Part shown: positions 6,217 through 6,993 of the stretch, piece after piece
Layout of the letters: every line of letters starts with the position of its first letter
How positions within the stretch are numbered: position 1 is the first letter of the stretch
DNA from: DASPPF01 sp032906705
GTDB lineage: Archaea; Thermoproteota; Nitrososphaeria; Nitrososphaerales; Gagatemarchaeaceae
DNA length: 6,993 nt
Assembly (NCBI GenBank): GCA_032906705.1
Contig: JAJTZC010000052.1
Span: 1 to 6,993 of the forward strand
Direction: 5' to 3'
Notes under the pieces: model-generated
Databases searched by the model: none
What the model saw: only the letters and a program-made list of their open reading frames with translations
Told to the model about the DNA's origin: nothing
Program-made: the position numbers and the translations under genes

Positions 6217-6330
6217 TGCTTGCCTGGGATTTCTAGGGCGAAAATGCGTCAGAAGTGGCCTGAATGGATGAAGCGATGTGATTTTTATCTCATGACCGGC
6301 ACTCCACTTTGGCAGGAATAGTGTCGAACC

Positions 6331-6918
6331 CTACGCCACGTTCTGATCCTTCGGAAATCGTGTAGCCTTCAGGAGTTTGGGGAGGGAGAGAGGCTCCCGG
6401 ACTGAACCTTCGCTCCTCTTAATCTTGCGCAGGACCCGAAAAACCAGAATTAGGTCAAGGACAATGAAGGCGATCAGTATCCAGAACTGGTATTCAACCA
6501 AGGCTGTTATTATCCCGATACCGGAAATTGCGCTCGCGCCAAGAAAGGTGAGCAGCGGCAGTAGCAAGGAGGTGTGGCAAGAGCAGCTGATTACTCCTCC
6601 AAGCAGCGACATAGCAGCACTCGATGGGCCAGATGTTGCGTTGGATCTGGCCATTCGTTTGATTAACAACTTGGAGCGGAGTGAATAAACATTCAGGCCC
6701 ATCAGCAGTGACGAAACACCAACCAGCAAATAGAAAAGCACAAAATAACTTGCAGTAGCCATTACCTCACTGCCGGTCGCAAGGTCAAGGTACTTGAAGA
6801 AGGCAAGATAGGCCAGAGTGGTTGATACTGTCACAATAAGGAACGACCGGGAAACAAGTATTCCGCTGAACACGTTTGCCCTTTCGAACGTTCTCTGACT
6901 CATTTCATGGACCGCCAC
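6331..6918 (-). CDS. Five-helix membrane protein with intramembrane Cys-Ser-Cys-His motif
   Basis: This 195-residue protein has hydrophobic segments at about 24-43, 55-79, 103-125, 128-142 and 145-162, with basic residues after segments 2 and 5 and a basic tail (163-189). The third segment opens with GGVISCSCH, placing C112, C114 and H115 at or in the membrane. Such a Cys/His group could bind a soft metal or take part in thiol redox chemistry. I do not recognise the family. Membrane proteins with a Cys pair next to a Gly-rich helix start are known in archaea but mostly lack a function. The neighbouring Cd/Zn resistance operon makes metal handling a reasonable guess. GTG at 6916-6918 has AGAGGA five bases upstream and gives a 14-base overlap with the preceding gene; ATG at 6901-6903 (residue 6) would leave a gap of one base. 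The GTG start is preferred because of the ribosome binding site. Confidence 0.8.
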   Translation of the reverse strand: MAVHEMSQRTFERANVFSGILVSRSFLIVTVSTTLAYLAFFKYLDLATGSEVMATASYFVLFYLLVGVSSLLMGLNVYSLRSKLLIKRMARSNATSGPSSAAMSLLGGVISCSCHTSLLLPLLTFLGASAISGIGIITALVEYQFWILIAFIVLDLILVFRVLRKIKRSEGSVREPLSLPKLLKATRFPKDQNVA

Positions 6919-6993
6919 AACAGTCCTCTAGGTTCCAGATGTTCGCGATCTGCTGTGCATTCCAGCCGTCTTGACTTATCAGGGCTTTTGCAA
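6905..6993 (-). CDS. C-terminal tail of an unknown protein ending in Cys-Cys-Gly-Gly-Pro (partial)
   Basis: The frame entering from the window edge is open for 28 residues and ends at TGA 6905-6907. It contains a helix-like DGWNAQQIANIWNLED and ends CCGGP. Adjacent cysteines at a C-terminus recall soft-metal proteins, for instance the Cys-Cys end of mercuric reductase, but the surrounding residues do not identify that or any other family. The tight coupling to the membrane protein gene, whose GTG start lies 14 bases inside this frame, supports its being a real gene and part of the same operon. Confidence 0.55.
   Translation of the reverse strand, partial: AKALISQDGWNAQQIANIWNLEDCCGGP
6924..6929 (-). 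promoter_or_regulatory. Ribosome binding site deciding the GTG start of the CSCH membrane protein
   Basis: On the - strand AGAGGA ends five bases before the GTG at 6918. No comparable motif precedes the ATG at 6903 at a usual distance. The motif lies inside the end of the preceding gene, as expected for internal genes of an archaeal operon, where leadered translation uses Shine-Dalgarno motifs. Confidence 0.45.

Noticed and set aside
6244..6321. 25-residue + strand frame (MRQKWPEWMK...) downstream of TATAAAA
   Set aside because: It starts 31 bases from the TATAAAA that also serves the cadC promoter in reverse, but it is very short, lacks a motif, and could occur by chance in the 146-base gap. 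Conservation in relatives would be needed to revive it.
6308..6336. tRNA 3'-end-like bases on the - strand (GGTTCGACACTATTCCTGCCA)-like stretch, possible attachment site
   Set aside because: The B-box-like GGTTCGA is followed by a poorly paired T arm, and no GGCAGGA acceptor strand occurs 60-90 bases upstream on that strand. No integrase is in the window. A search of the genome for an intact tRNA with the same 3' end would be the test for an att fragment.
1..6993. CRISPR arrays, insertion sequences, rRNA and intact tRNA genes
   Set aside because: No regularly spaced repeats, transposase motifs or terminal inverted repeats, and no rRNA or tRNA cloverleaf consensus were seen on either strand.

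Overview
The window looks archaeal. Several genes have an A/T-rich TATA-like box about 26-29 bases upstream of the start codon and little or no room for a leader, the pattern of leaderless archaeal transcription. Examples are 853-859 for the small Cys-rich gene at 884, 2890-2895 for malic enzyme and 6210-6216 for the metal regulator. Short cytoplasmic-metabolism genes, a solitary ECF S component and small zinc-finger-like proteins would fit a Nitrososphaeria/Thermoproteota-type archaeon, but that lineage call is an inference. Genes are densely packed and no gene-free stretch exceeds 300 bases.

Left part (1-1036, + strand): the C-terminal tail of an unknown protein is followed after 9 bases by a four-helix membrane protein with a soluble C-terminal domain resembling an InlB-type beta repeat. 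Next is a 50-residue Cys/His-rich protein (884-1036) with its own TATA box. Its end overlaps the convergent GNAT gene by 7 bases.

Middle (1030-3712): a GNAT acetyltransferase and a short-form malic enzyme lie on the - strand, each with its own likely promoter. A 17-base perfect palindrome lies upstream of the malic enzyme promoter. Divergent from malic enzyme is a YkoE-like ECF-transporter substrate-binding membrane subunit on the + strand, without its EcfT/EcfA partners in the window.

Right part (3889-6993, all - strand): a metal-resistance block. Reading in the direction of transcription, it holds the tail of an unknown protein ending in a Cys-Cys-Gly-Gly-Pro, a five-helix membrane protein with an intramembrane Cys-Ser-Cys-His motif overlapping it by 14 bases, then a CadC-type ArsR/SmtB regulator and a CadA/ZntA-type P1B-2 ATPase, also overlapping by 14 bases. 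The regulator keeps all residues of both known CadC metal sites, and a repeat cluster between its TATA box and start codon is the probable operator. The expected circuit: Cd(II), Pb(II) or Zn(II) binds the repressor, it leaves the DNA, and the ATPase is made and exports the metal. Sampled GC content falls from malic enzyme (43/60 in 2221-2280) to the ATPase (31/60 in 4261-4320) and the far right (28/60 in 6661-6720), which would fit acquisition of the block by transfer.
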